Part shown: one piece after another, positions 1 through 10,800 of the stretch
How positions within the stretch are numbered: the stretch's first letter is position 1
How the letters are laid out: each line of letters opens with the position of its first letter
Assembly (NCBI GenBank): GCA_028565635.1
Contig: JAOXYB010059612.1
Location: 1-25,151, forward strand
Direction: 5' to 3'
Source: Phoronis ovalis
Taxonomy: Eukaryota; Phoronida; Phoronidae
Length of the DNA: 25,151 nt
Notes under the pieces: generated by a model
Databases searched by the model: none
Told to the model about the DNA's origin: nothing
What the model saw: only the letters and a program-made list of their open reading frames with translations
Translations under genes and position numbers: made by a program

Positions 1-194
1 ATATATAGTAACTGTTTCAAAGAGGGAAGATTCTCCATTATAAATATATAATTATATATTATTTGAATAATATGTTCACACTTGTTTTGTGCATTCCAGT
101 TGATTTGTGTCCCTTAAGCATTCATCGTTTAAAAATACTATGTAACAATTTTTTATTTTTTTGAAAGTGAACCAAACAGACCTGGATTTTTAAA

Positions 195-720
195 TACTAG
201 TAACCATGAACTATAATACCTGTCCCATGCATATGACACTTAAACCAAAATTCAATAGAACATGCATTCAATATTTTACAATAAAGTGGCATATTGAAGT
301 ATTCAAGAAGATAATAAATACCCGTCATTTTTTTTTTACTGAAAGCCATCACCAGTGGTTCCATTTGTGTCATTGTATTTGTCATTGTATGACTTGTGCC
401 TATGGGTCAAGGTACAGTATTGCAAAAACAAATTCATAACCATGCAAAATAGCTTCCATTAAGTCTGCTTTAAACATCTAAACTTGTATTACCATGGAAT
501 AATTTTTCTTTGATTTTTTCACACTTGCTAGGGAAATTTAAGACAAGCTGTATGAATTATTTTGTATTTCTCATGTAAGTAAATAAAATTTATACGGAGA
601 AACTTTATAATTTACCTTGAGATATTGTGGTATCATCCTTAATTGTGAACCAAATTAGGAATCATTATTGTGCTGCAAAAAGCTTATCTACAAAAGAAAC
701 AGTAATTATAATAAATAATC
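195..720 (-). pseudogene. Partial, broken NDC1 copy (exons 11 and 12 with introns)
   Basis: This stretch matches the intact NDC1 gene at about 9600-10120 in the same orientation. Positions 616-687 correspond to exon 11 (10009-10080): same 72-nt length and both splice sites kept, but the frame reads K-L-F-A-A-Q and then TAA, and a one-base insertion shifts what follows. Positions about 322-421 correspond to exon 12: the peptide H-T-M-T-N-T-M-T-Q-M-E mirrors H-T-M-K-N-T-K-T-Q-M-E in another frame of the intact copy. The first part of the exon is missing, the acceptor has changed from GCAG to GCAA, and CAG is followed by TAA. Intron sequence near 530-585 also matches, so this is a genomic duplicate, not a retrocopy. 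Exons 1-10 do not lie between it and the actin gene; exon 13 is not visible in 1-195. Confidence 0.8.
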
Positions 721-1714
721 AGAGGTAATGAGTGACGTGCTTAGATTGTGATATAACAAAGTATATATAAGACAAAAGTTATCACCAATCCTGTTCACCA
801 ATTACAAGTTACTGATTTCTTCATACACAAAAAAATAATATGCAGTAATTATCAAATAATAAAGATTGACCTATAGATTTTCTTTACCAAATATGGAAAT
901 GAATACAGTTGCAGTGCTATAAGCATGAGATAAAAAAGTGGCAACTGGCCAAAGAATTGACATCTTTTGTCCTCGCCATTTAAGGCAATGTTTCCAGTTC
1001 ACAAGCAGAAAACCTGAAGAAAAGATAAGGTACAATTTAAAGTACAATTAACTATAAAACCATTACTCATCAGTTACCTGTATACTCTAACTTTATTGAG
1101 TAAGAAAACATTCAAAATGCACTATTATTATTTGTTGTTTACTAATAAACTGTTATTTAAAACAAAATTCACTATAAACAATAAATATTTTAACTAAAAA
1201 TAGCAATAATCGTACTTAAAAATTATTCTAAATTAATCAATGGCTTGGTTCCTTGTGTCTGACATGTCATAGCAATAAACATTGCATAATATACGGAGAG
1301 AAATTATAAATTAATTTAGGGTGTTGTATCAGATTATTCCCAGATTTCCGTTTTAAATTTCAGAAAAAGAATTTATAACATTAAATCCTATCTAAATGAC
1401 AAATGGACTCTTAAATTATATATATTTTTTATACCACAAATGTGCGTGTAGGTACTGTATACAAATAGCCCCACCATCCAATGCGAAGAAACAATAATTA
1501 TCATGAATCACCATTAATACAGAATTTATTTTTTTTTCAATATACTAGTAAAAGATAATGCTTAATCTGAGAGAAAAATAAACAAAATTACTTCTTGACA
1601 CTCCAGGATATCATTGCTATTTTTGACTCTGACCAGAGCATAAATCTGACTCATGATTGGTTATTCTTGTGTAACCTTTACATGAATAAGTAAACATTTT
1701 CCTAGAAAGAGTTA
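721..1714. other. AT-rich spacer between NDC1 pseudogene and actin promoter
   Basis: No open frame or recognisable gene. Similarity to intron 10 of the intact NDC1 fades after about 770, so the duplication breakpoint probably lies between there and the actin promoter. The only internal structure seen is the short repeat at 1291-1340. Confidence 0.5.
1291..1340. repeat. Degenerate second copy of the 592-640 segment
   Basis: The string ATACGGAGA followed by an AT-rich stretch and TTGT..TATCA occurs at 592-635 (the edge of the pseudogene exon 11 copy) and again at 1291-1332, about 700 bp apart and in the same orientation. The match is short with gaps, so it may be a further decayed fragment of the duplicated NDC1 segment or chance similarity in AT-rich DNA. 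Confidence 0.35.
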
Positions 1715-1843
1715 CCATATATGGATAATTGTTATTCACGTAATTCAAATATGGAATAAAATCGTAAACACTTTCTATATATGGTAGTGTGATCAAAGTT
1801 CTGTTAGATGCTATATAAAGGGAGTTTGCTGCTGAAGCAAGTC
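1715..1843 (+). promoter_or_regulatory. Actin promoter with CArG boxes and TATA box
   Basis: A perfect serum-response-factor site, CCATATATGG, lies at 1715-1724. Two near matches follow: TCAAATATGG at 1745-1754 and CTATATATGG at 1775-1784, each one base off CC(A/T)6GG. A TATA box, TATATAAAG, is at 1812-1820, which places the start of transcription near 1843. Clustered CArG boxes above a TATA box are the classic arrangement of animal actin promoters, so SRF control is a reasonable inference; the spacing and sites are seen directly. Confidence 0.75.
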
Positions 1844-1930
1844 ATATAGTCAGCAAATAGAAGCAAGCAGCACTTAGCTCTACTAAGAGGAAAATTTTAT
1901 ATTGAATTGACAAAGATATAAGAAAAACAG
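1843..1930 (+). other. Actin non-coding exon 1 (5' UTR)
   Basis: This 88-nt segment runs from the predicted start of transcription to a donor, ACAG|GTAAAT, at 1930/1931. The intron then runs to TTTTAG at 2401, four bases before the coding start (CACC-ATG, a good animal start context). A leader intron ending just before the ATG is common in actin genes. The 5' end is predicted from TATA spacing only. Confidence 0.6.
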
Positions 1931-2401
1931 GTAAATTATATCTCGTTTTCATTGATTTTGTTATTAGAAGTTTACTATTGTCTAATAAAACCAATTTTCA
2001 TTCCATAAAAATTATTAGTAACCATTAAGCCATTGTATAAATGCAAGGAAATAAGTTTGCTTTTTGTGCGACTTCAAAAATGCTTTTGACTACATTTTTA
2101 TAAAATAAAATAAAAACAATATATAATTTGAACATGGACTCAAAAAAAACATGTGATTGATTACCCTTAAACTGTTTGCATCATATTTGATATCCTTTAA
2201 ATTGATTTGAACACTTTATACATACTTATTTCAGTCGCTTAAAGTACAAACCTGAAATTATGTGAAATAAAGTACTTCTCATGGTGTATATTAGCATCAA
2301 GACACATATTAAATAATAATGATCACAAAATAGTGGGATATTTTTTACTTAATTTTGCTATTGTTTCTTTATATAAACAATGAAACACTTTTTAATTTTA
2401 G
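1931..2401 (+). other. Actin leader intron
   Basis: 471 bp of AT-rich intron with no open frame or recognisable element. Leader introns of actin genes can hold enhancers, but I see no CArG box here. Confidence 0.5.
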
Positions 2402-2405
2402 CACC

Positions 2406-5400
2406 ATGTCGGGATACGATGATGAAATTGCTTCAGTTGTCATTGACAACGGATCTGGAATGTGTAAAGCAGGATTTGGTGGGGAAGATGCTCCGAGGGC
2501 TGTATTCCCTGCTGTTGTAGGACGACCCAAATATAACGTAAGTATTTTAAAACTTACCAAATACATTAGACAAGTGTACAATGTAAGGGTCCCCAACAAA
2601 TTCAGAAAACACTTAAAGCAAATTTTACATATGCCAATGTATAATGGTACAGTTAACATGTTAAAGCTTATTGAACAATTGGTTATAACTTATAAAGAAA
2701 TAAAATTATATTAAAATTTTAAAAAAATTATGTTACAGTACAAAATTTAAAATGTGAAATTTACAAGTGAATTAAAAAAGGTATCTTGTTACAGGTCTAC
2801 ATGCAAGGTATGGGTAATAAAGACAGCTACATAGGAGATGAAGCCCAAAGTAGACGAGGTATCCTTGCAATAAAATATCCCATTGAGCACGGAATCGTAA
2901 CAAACTGGGATGACATGGAGAAAATTTGGCATCACACATTTTACAATGAGCTTCGTGTAGCTCCTGAGGACCAGCCTTGCCTTGTAACTGAGGCACCACT
3001 TAACCCAAAGGCAAACAGAGAAAAAATGACACAGGTACAAATACTTGTTGTTCTATTGCTTTTTGCATTAGGCAGTGTTAGCATTGGGAAATTAAAATGT
3101 ATGAGCCATGCACGAAAACATTCGCAGTATTATGTCTTTTAAAAAGGTTTAACAACTAAATGTGCAAAAAGATTACCTTTGAAGAAATGAAACCATGTCA
3201 ACTTTTATCAGAAAACGTTCACCACCAATTTGATTTTAACAGCTCCATGTCACAGGTTACCTGTGTTGATTTCCTTTAATACATTTCTGACTATCTATGT
3301 GCAGTGCTTTTGGTTATATGTATGACAACAGAATTTCGTAAACACCGACTCTTTTTTAGATAATGTTTGAGACTTTTAACACTCCAGCCTTTTACGTGGC
3401 TATACAAGCAGTTATGTCACTTTATGCAGCCGGAAGAACAACAGGCACTGTCTTTGATTCTGGCGATGGTGTTTCACATGTGGTTCCCATATATGAAGGT
3501 GAATAGCACATTTCTGGCTGAAAATCAAATTTTATAAGTTTTTGGCAAAGCATAATGTCACATAAACATGAGAACTATGTTTTATTTCACATATTTTAGA
3601 TCAGTCTACTGAAATGCAATCACAGTTTATAGTATCTTCATATAGATGTTCATTATGCCATTTGTACATCATATTCCTGAAGTTCTGTGAGGTCGGAACT
3701 GTTCCTGTCCCGGAGGGTCTCTTAGTCTATGGAGTTGACCGGGATGTATATTTCAGGGTACCTTTTATCCTCCTGTGGTATAGTTTGGGCATAATTTTTT
3801 AGGCCTAGTGAGGAACTCTTTTGGAAGGTAGATTTTGATTCTACTTTTATGCATAATAGTGTACAACATCTAATAAAACAGATAACATTATTTTAAACTT
3901 GGGCATGTTTTGGAATTTTTGGTAAATTATTTTACCCTCGGTGGCACACCCCACCCAAAATATATCCAAGAAACCATAACGGGTTCTTGCTCACCCAGCA
4001 CACAATGTATGCTTTGCTAATTTACATTACAAATCCACAACACAGTTATAATGAATTCCTTAAAGCTTAAAGACTTCTGACAAAACATAATGTATTTATT
4101 TTAGGATATGCCTTGCCCCATGCTATTAAGCGTCTAGATATGGCAGGTCGTGATATTACAGATAATCTTAAGACCATCCTTACTGAAAGAGGCTACAGCT
4201 TCAGCACCTCAGGTAAACATTTGTGGCTTTTTTATATTTTACTTTAAGCATGAGTGCTATCCAATGACATATAACCTAAAGAAAAATTCAAATATCTTAA
4301 ACCAGTTAACAAATTTAGTACAACTGTATCTTTAATTCTCATCAGATTTTAAATATCCAATTCACTTTTTTGCAGCTGAAAGGGAAATAGTTCGTGACAT
4401 CAAGGAGAAACTTTGTTATGTTGCTTTGGATTACGAGCAAGAAATGGCAACAGCTGCAGCATCATCAAGTATAGAGAAAAGCTACGAGTTACCAGATGGT
4501 CAAGTCATTACAATAGGCAATGAGAGATTCCGTGCACCAGAAACTTTCTTCCAACCATCATTCATAGGTATTACTGCACATTTTTCAACAGCTGTTAAAA
4601 TATATTTTTAACTAATATGAAAAGGGATAATACGTGTAGCTTTTGTACAGAATCAAGAACATACTGTTTTGAATTCCCATTAATCTATTCAAAATTATGT
4701 CAGATATCTTATAAAAGATGTTGATAAATAGTAAATGTACAATGAGTAATAAGATTTGGGACATTTTAGTCCCCGACCTGTAACATTATCACATCACACC
4801 ATGTGTATCTTGTTCCCGGATCATGTTACAGTGCAAATTAAAAGCTTTAATGTTTCATTGTTGACTGTCAGTTTAGTACCAATGTTGCACCATTCAAATT
4901 GTTGACTTATTTACATGTCCTAAGTAATGTGCTTTTCCTGACCATTACTTACATACTAATTTACTAATTAAGCTCCCAGTGAAACCATTGATGAGAACTG
5001 AAACTGGACTGGTATAATGCCTCATCCCAGACTTTACAACTCTAAAGTTTACTTTCTATTATACCACACTAGGTGAAGAATCTACTGGTATCCATGAACA
5101 AGTTTATGATTCTATCATGAGATGTGACTTGGATATCAGAAAAGAGATGTATGCCAATATTGTGCTGTCAGGTGGCTCCACCATGTATCCAGGTATATTA
5201 GGAGTTATACAACATTAGCCACACTATAAACATTTCAATTGTGTAAAGTTCATATTTGTGCTTTTCTTTCATTATATGAAAATACTATTTTTCAGATTGA
5301 GCCTCAAGTTAAATTCATTATATATCTTAGTTTTTTGAAATGTGCTTGCATGCTGCTCCCACATAATTGTGACCCCATTTTCTGATGTACTTTATTTCTT

Positions 5401-5906
5401 AAAATTTTAAAGAAATTGACAATACTTACATTTTTTAATTCGAGAATTTTCTGCTTTTCAAAAGTGATAAAACATCCTTGACCCTTTTATCTGGTATTTC
5501 ATGTAAAACCAGTTTATAATTAGTGTCCATTTTTATCCCACTGAATTCTCATACTGAAGGCCATCATTGTATTAATATATGAAAATAAACATTCTTTATG
5601 AGATTGTATCAAAACTGACAATTTTCCAAAACAGTGTGTCATTATATAAATGGAAATAAATTCTGTTTCTCAATTTTATAGTATTTTTTGTATATTTTAG
5701 GTATTGCCGATAGAATGATGAAAGAGATGACAAGTCTAGCACCCAATTCTATGAAAGTTAAGGTTATAGCTGCCCCAGAACGAAAATACTCTGTCTGGAT
5801 TGGTGGATCAATTTTATCAGCTTTGACAACATTCTCTCAAATGTGGATCAGTAAACAAGAATATGATGAATGTGGACCTAGTATTGTGCACAGAAAATGC
5901 TTCTAG
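2406..5906 (+). CDS. Actin, divergent paralog (378 aa, seven coding exons)
   Basis: Actin is the ATP-binding protein that polymerises into microfilaments. Coding exons: 2406-2537, 2795-3034, 3360-3498, 4105-4212, 4376-4567, 5073-5192, 5701-5906 (stop TAG). Phases agree throughout; 378 aa compares with 375-377 for usual animal actins. Nucleotide-binding and catalytic residues are present: DNGSG near the N-terminus, Gln140, Asp157 in DSGDG and His164 (Q137, D154, H161 in standard numbering), plus LSGG near residue 304. The end, SIVHRKCF, is canonical and the sensor loop (PIEHG) is kept. Oddities: the N-terminus starts [10 protein letters not shown], not with a run of acids, and the DNase-binding loop reads KYNVYMQGM where most actins have RHQGVMVGM. 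An intron falls exactly inside that loop, between residues 44 and 45. I read it as an intact, lineage-specific paralog, not a pseudogene; cytoplasmic or muscle type cannot be told. Confidence 0.95.
3035..3359 (+). other. Actin intron, nothing recognised
   Basis: 325 bp between the second and third coding exons, bounded by GTACAA and TTTTTTAG. The open frame of the preceding exon runs on into it to 3142 but has no actin similarity. Confidence 0.6.
3499..4104 (+). other. Actin intron with two GC-richer patches
   Basis: 606 bp between coding exons three and four (GTGAAT to TTTTAG). Two patches are richer in G and C than the rest: 3686-3760, part of a 62-codon open frame at 3614-3802 with no actin similarity, and 3935-4010. 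Neither was recognised. They could be fragments of old repeats or an alternative exon; there is no evidence for either. Confidence 0.4.
4568..5072 (+). other. Actin intron, nothing recognised
   Basis: 505 bp between coding exons five and six (GTATTA to CACTAG), interrupting the glycine codon 271. No open frame or repeat of note. Confidence 0.6.
5193..5700 (+). other. Actin last intron, nothing recognised
   Basis: 508 bp of AT-rich DNA between the last two coding exons (GTATAT to TTTTAG), interrupting the glycine codon 311. No open frame or repeat of note. Confidence 0.6.
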
Positions 5907-6703
5907 ATACAAAACCAATCAACATGTCGTTATAAAAGAATATAACTTAGTAACAAATTTACATATTGGGAACACAGCTGCATGACAAGTGCTGTAAAGT
6001 GCAATAAATATTATAATATTTATTTATTGCAACATAATGAACATGTGGGAGCAAGGAGATTGGATAAATTTATCTTAGTTTCATACCGTGAAATCAGATT
6101 ACCAATATTATACAATTTGTGTAAAGTAAACAAGATAAAAAAAGCTTTATGAAAAGAGTCAAAAACTAGTGTAATAAGCTGGGATGACAAATACTTGGAC
6201 TGGCTTAATTCAACAATCTTTTATAGAGAGAGCTTAGGTATGAACATGGGATAAGAAAATCCACTTTTTATTTAGTGTTGACTAGTCAGGTAAAAAGCAA
6301 ATATTTAGAAACCTAGGCAGCACTTACAAAGCTTTGAATCTGTCTCTTTTAATATAATTCTTAGTAAAAATCTTAGAGGTATATTATTGACAGCATCCAT
6401 AATTGTCACTGACAGAGAAAAGTATTTCTAAGATATGTTTCAACATTTTTTTGTGAAACTATGACCATTAAGCATTCAAAAAGTAGTCTGGCAAAACCTT
6501 GAATTTTCAAAAAAAGTTACTTAAAATTATTATGCCAAGTTAGCTTAAGTATGTTAGCTATAGATTTTGCAAAGTTCCTACACATTACATCTTAATTACC
6601 AGTAAACTTACTGTATCATTATATTCTTATATGTAAATTTGACAATTAGTTAATATTTATATTTATTTTATTAATGTTTAGAATTTGCATTGTCTTAAAT
6701 AAA
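5907..6703 (+). terminator. Actin 3' UTR with two poly(A) signals
   Basis: AATAAA occurs at 6003-6008, 97 bases after the stop, and again at 6698-6703. Use of the first would give a short 3' UTR, use of the second one of about 800 nt. The first signal is inside a near-palindrome at 6001-6030. No other coding potential is seen. Confidence 0.6.
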
Positions 6704-7512
6704 GATACATTTTTATTACAAACTACTTGTTTAATTATATAAATGCAAATAACGATGCTTTTCTGGCAAAACCCATAATCTTTTGCTAACCTTTAGGAAG
6801 TCGTGAACAACTTTATACTTTCAACATCTAAGTCAATCTAGCAAAACACTGCAGTTTTCTTTGATCTTTCCCACAACTGTAAAGAAATTAAAAGAAAATA
6901 TGGAATGATGAAGTTGCAAATTATGATTTTCAAACATAGCTACACATATTCGTGCTTCTGTTAATCAAACAGACTTATATTCAGTGACAGAAATTGCTTT
7001 CAAGGCTTGCACATTTAATAAAAGAATATTACGCAAAAATAGCACATTTTTGAAAGTGTTAAGCAAACCTGTCGTTTGGGTCGTGTTGCTCTTGAAAACC
7101 TCCATCATCAGCACATTTTGGGTATTTCCTTTTATGGTGGGTAGTTTCGCTTAAATGTACCACTGGAGGTATTGTCAATAATTTAATTACTATGGTATAG
7201 GGTGGTACAGACGTTTCACATACAGATAGCTATCTTTAGGGAAAGAAATTTACTTGATGTGTTGAAGGGGTAAACCCTTACCGGATTTACTAGTTTTTAG
7301 GGATGGTAGAAAGAATTCAGATCCCATGTTGGTAACTTTTAATAGAACGATCCTTAGTTTACCTGTTTCTGAACAGGCTGTCATATTTGTTGAACATTTA
7401 TTATCACACCTGTAAATACCACGTCGTCAACATTTTGCTTCTTGCAGAAAGCCTTCTGTCTTTTTGCGAAGCTTTAAAAAAGGTTTAGAAGACAATGTTT
7501 AAAATGTTCAAA
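6704..7512. other. Intergenic spacer between convergent actin and NDC1 genes
   Basis: About 800 bp between the last actin poly(A) signal and the first NDC1 one. The part at 7070-7450 is less AT-rich than its surroundings, but it has no open frame of note and I could not identify it. It may belong to a long 3' UTR of either gene. Confidence 0.45.
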
Positions 7513-7580
7513 TTTATTTAACATTCTGAGTTATATTGCTTTTTATTACAAAGTCAAAGGCTAAAACATATTTTTTTATT
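7513..7580 (-). terminator. Candidate NDC1 poly(A) signals
   Basis: On the minus strand AATAAA occurs at 7513-7518, 7542-7547 and 7575-7580, about 250-315 bases after the NDC1 stop codon. Several signals in AT-rich DNA are not decisive, but the distance suits a 3' UTR. Confidence 0.45.
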
Positions 7581-7827
7581 ATTTTTTATAAAAAAGAATG
7601 TGCTAATTCATTTTCTAAATGCAAATTCTTTTTAACATGCTAGAGTAACAGTGCAAAATCTTTCAATTAAATGTCCAGCTTCAAGTGATTTCAGTTTAGA
7701 ACACACTTGCAGGCTGAGTAAAATGTGTTGCATAGGTCTTTTTCTCAAAAGAACAAAAAATTCAGTTTAACATGTTTTGTAAAGCACAGTCTTATTTTAT
7801 GAATTGATTAACTTCCTAGCATGCAAT

Positions 7828-10800
7828 TCATTCCTTGTTTTCAATATATAACTCCAGCAGTCGTTTATGTTCACTTGAAAGCGGCACATCTCTGAAAATA
7901 GTAAAACGCATTTGGAACTTACATGTATAATTTCTATATTCAAAATGGGCAGCTGTGATGTTGAATTTATGCGAATGAGGCTTTTCAACAATTCTGGTAG
8001 TATCGAATTGACAATATTTGAGAAAAACAAACGTAGTATTTTTGTCTCTGACTAGTTACATATTTGATATTTTATGAACTAGGTGCATGTCCTCAACTAT
8101 AGTGCTGGGATATTATACTACTACATTATACACAGCAATATCAACAACAAGAAAGAGTATAACTACCTGATGTGTTTTTCAAATGTGGTAACAATTCTAT
8201 AGGTTGAAGTTTTGATGGTGGATCTAAGAGAATATCTTAGGGTAGCATCTTGCTGACTCAGTAAGCAAGACTTTCTTGAAATATGCGGTGACAATTTAAA
8301 ATGTCTCTCAACTACCTGGAAAAAAATAGATAAACTGACACTATTAGACTTGCAATAATTTCGTACGTTATTATCATGGCATCCATCTTCTAACATTATG
8401 TAAAATCCTAATAGAGTTGTGTTCAAAAAGTTTTTTAAAAATAGGCATTTAATCAATATAACTCCTTTTTAAATTGCCAAAACAAGAAACATGTGGTTAA
8501 AATAATAAAAACAGTTTTTTGCCTTTTATCCTTATAACTGTTCCTTGTAAAATATTTGCATCAACGTTAAGAACATGATATTAGTAACAAAGGCCAGAAA
8601 CAGAATTATGTAAACAAATATATAATGTCACCAGAAAAAACTAGGATGATTACCAAACACTACCAGAGGTTATAAAGTAGATTTCAAAAAAAAATAGCTG
8701 TCTAATGATTTTTACCTCTTGGAGTGACAATATGGCTGATAAAATATCTGGCAGAGACTTCTGCACAACACCATAAGTATCTTCTGTATAGGAACTAACA
8801 ATCAAATAAGATAAAGCTGAAACAAAAGGCATTATTTTATTATTATGTTATTATTATTGGTAACATCAGGATGCACAGAAATACTTTTTATAATAAAAAT
8901 AATAATAATAATCTGGCTACGACATGACTGCTCACAAAAAGAGAGTATGGTCAACCTACAGTATGGGTACTGTGATACACCAAGGCTGAAAAATCTGTCC
9001 ACTATGTCTGACCATAACGGATCAGAGGCAACCTCCTGATAGTCAAGATAGAAAGAAAGGTCCCGTTGTGCCATTCCAACACAGCTACCTATCTAATGAG
9101 AGACCAGGCCCGATAACCATGGGACTAAATTCTGCTAGAAGAGGTTTGGCACAAAAACATGGGAAAATCTAAGATAATTGGAAATTACTCTCTTATAACC
9201 TACATATGCTTTGGTGTACTACTATACACTTGTACTTACCTAGTAATGCCCAAATCTGCTTCTGACAATCAGCAAATAACATCCTACTCTCAACATCTGG
9301 CAAGTCATCTAGTAAATAAGCCAGCAGAGGCTTCTTCTTCAATTTTCCCAAAAACTGATATAACACAAAAAGAATACACAGGCATCACTGACAATCAGTT
9401 AGTTAGTTGTTTTCAGAGTACTATGAAGTTGCCTATCGTATGACATAAAAAAAGTAATTAATTACAGTCTAGCATCAGAAGAATCAGATATTTAACTAGC
9501 ATGTGCTGTATACAGTTAGACACTGTGAACATGGCATTACAACTATAAGACAAATGAAAGAGCATTCAAAATGTCCCATATCAATTGTCATTGCCAACTG
9601 CACTAATACATACCTGTCCTTTATTTTTCCTTGGCTGAAAACTATCATCAGTGCTTCCATTTGTGTCTTTGTATTTTTCATTGTGTGACTTATTTCTGTG
9701 TCTAATGTCAACCAAACCCTGGCTCAAAGAAGATTGATTTGTATCCACTGCAAAAAAAATATCTTTCACAAGAAACTGTTCAAAGGAGTTTTCTTATTTG
9801 TGACAAATTCCACAGTCGCTTTTTTTAAGGACTGTTTGAAAACATTAAAACAGGTATTTTCTTTTTAAATTTTTAAGCTAACTGCTAAATTTAGTAGAAT
9901 TATTTTCAGTTGACTTCCTAGAGAAATTTACGACTTGCAGTCCCAAAGACACTTCTCATGTGTGCAATCAGATCAATGTTACAATTAATATTTACGCAGG
10001 CACTTTACCTAGAGATGTTGAAACATCATTCCTTGACTGCGAACCAAATGAGGATTCACTATATGTTGCAAACAGTTTATCTACAAAAGAAAGTAGCAAG
10101 ATATAATAAATGAGATCCCTAGATTATGGAATAATGGTAAACACAAAGCAAAAATAATCAAAAGTTGTAATCATTTGTCATTACGTATAACCATGCTCTA
10201 ACCATTAGTAAGTTTACCACATAATTTTGCTATACTAGGGTCATGCCATTAGACAGATTAAAAAATCAACAACAAATCAGAACTCAGTAATAAACAGGAG
10301 TTTAATCTTTATGGACAACTGAAGTTTTGCGTTATCTTCCTTTCCCTTGCTGACTCTGTAATCCATGATAGACCAGATGGCGACAAAACTCCTAACAATC
10401 TCATCAGAATGAAAACATTTTAGAACATACTTTTATGTGTGTGGATTCCTGTTCTGTCTCCACTGAGCTGTCTTATTGGCCCTATAGCACTGTTGTTATA
10501 AACAATTACACAGTTTGTTAAACTGTCTAGTATTTGAAGACATTCATTAACAATAAACTTCCAATTATGTGGATGTCCACCTAAAAAATATATTAAAAAA
10601 TCAGTGCATGAATAATTATGATATTTCCTCAAAATATTCCTTTCAAAAACAAATCAGAGCTATATATTATGCAAGCGTTAAATGTATGCAAACCACCATT
10701 TCTTTAGGAGCCCGAGCTTCGTCACATCACATACAGAAAAAAATAAATGTTGATGCATAAGAACATCACAAACATGTGACAGTAACTTGCTAGAATGGTG

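Noticed and set aside
206-439. Open frame of 77 codons on the plus strand
   Set aside because: It lies antisense to the NDC1 pseudogene exon 12 copy; the homology explains the region and this strand has no family match.
2406-5906. Actin as a retrocopy or pseudogene
   Set aside because: It has seven coding exons with correct phases, an own promoter, no stop or frameshift, and all catalytic residues.
8163-8169. TAG after exon 15 as the true end of NDC1
   Set aside because: An exon at 7891-7828 continues in phase and encodes the conserved ending SSEHKRLLE, so the spliced form is the main one.
9159-9443. 94-codon frame on the plus strand
   Set aside because: It overlaps NDC1 exon 13 on the opposite strand, which has clear family similarity and splice sites.
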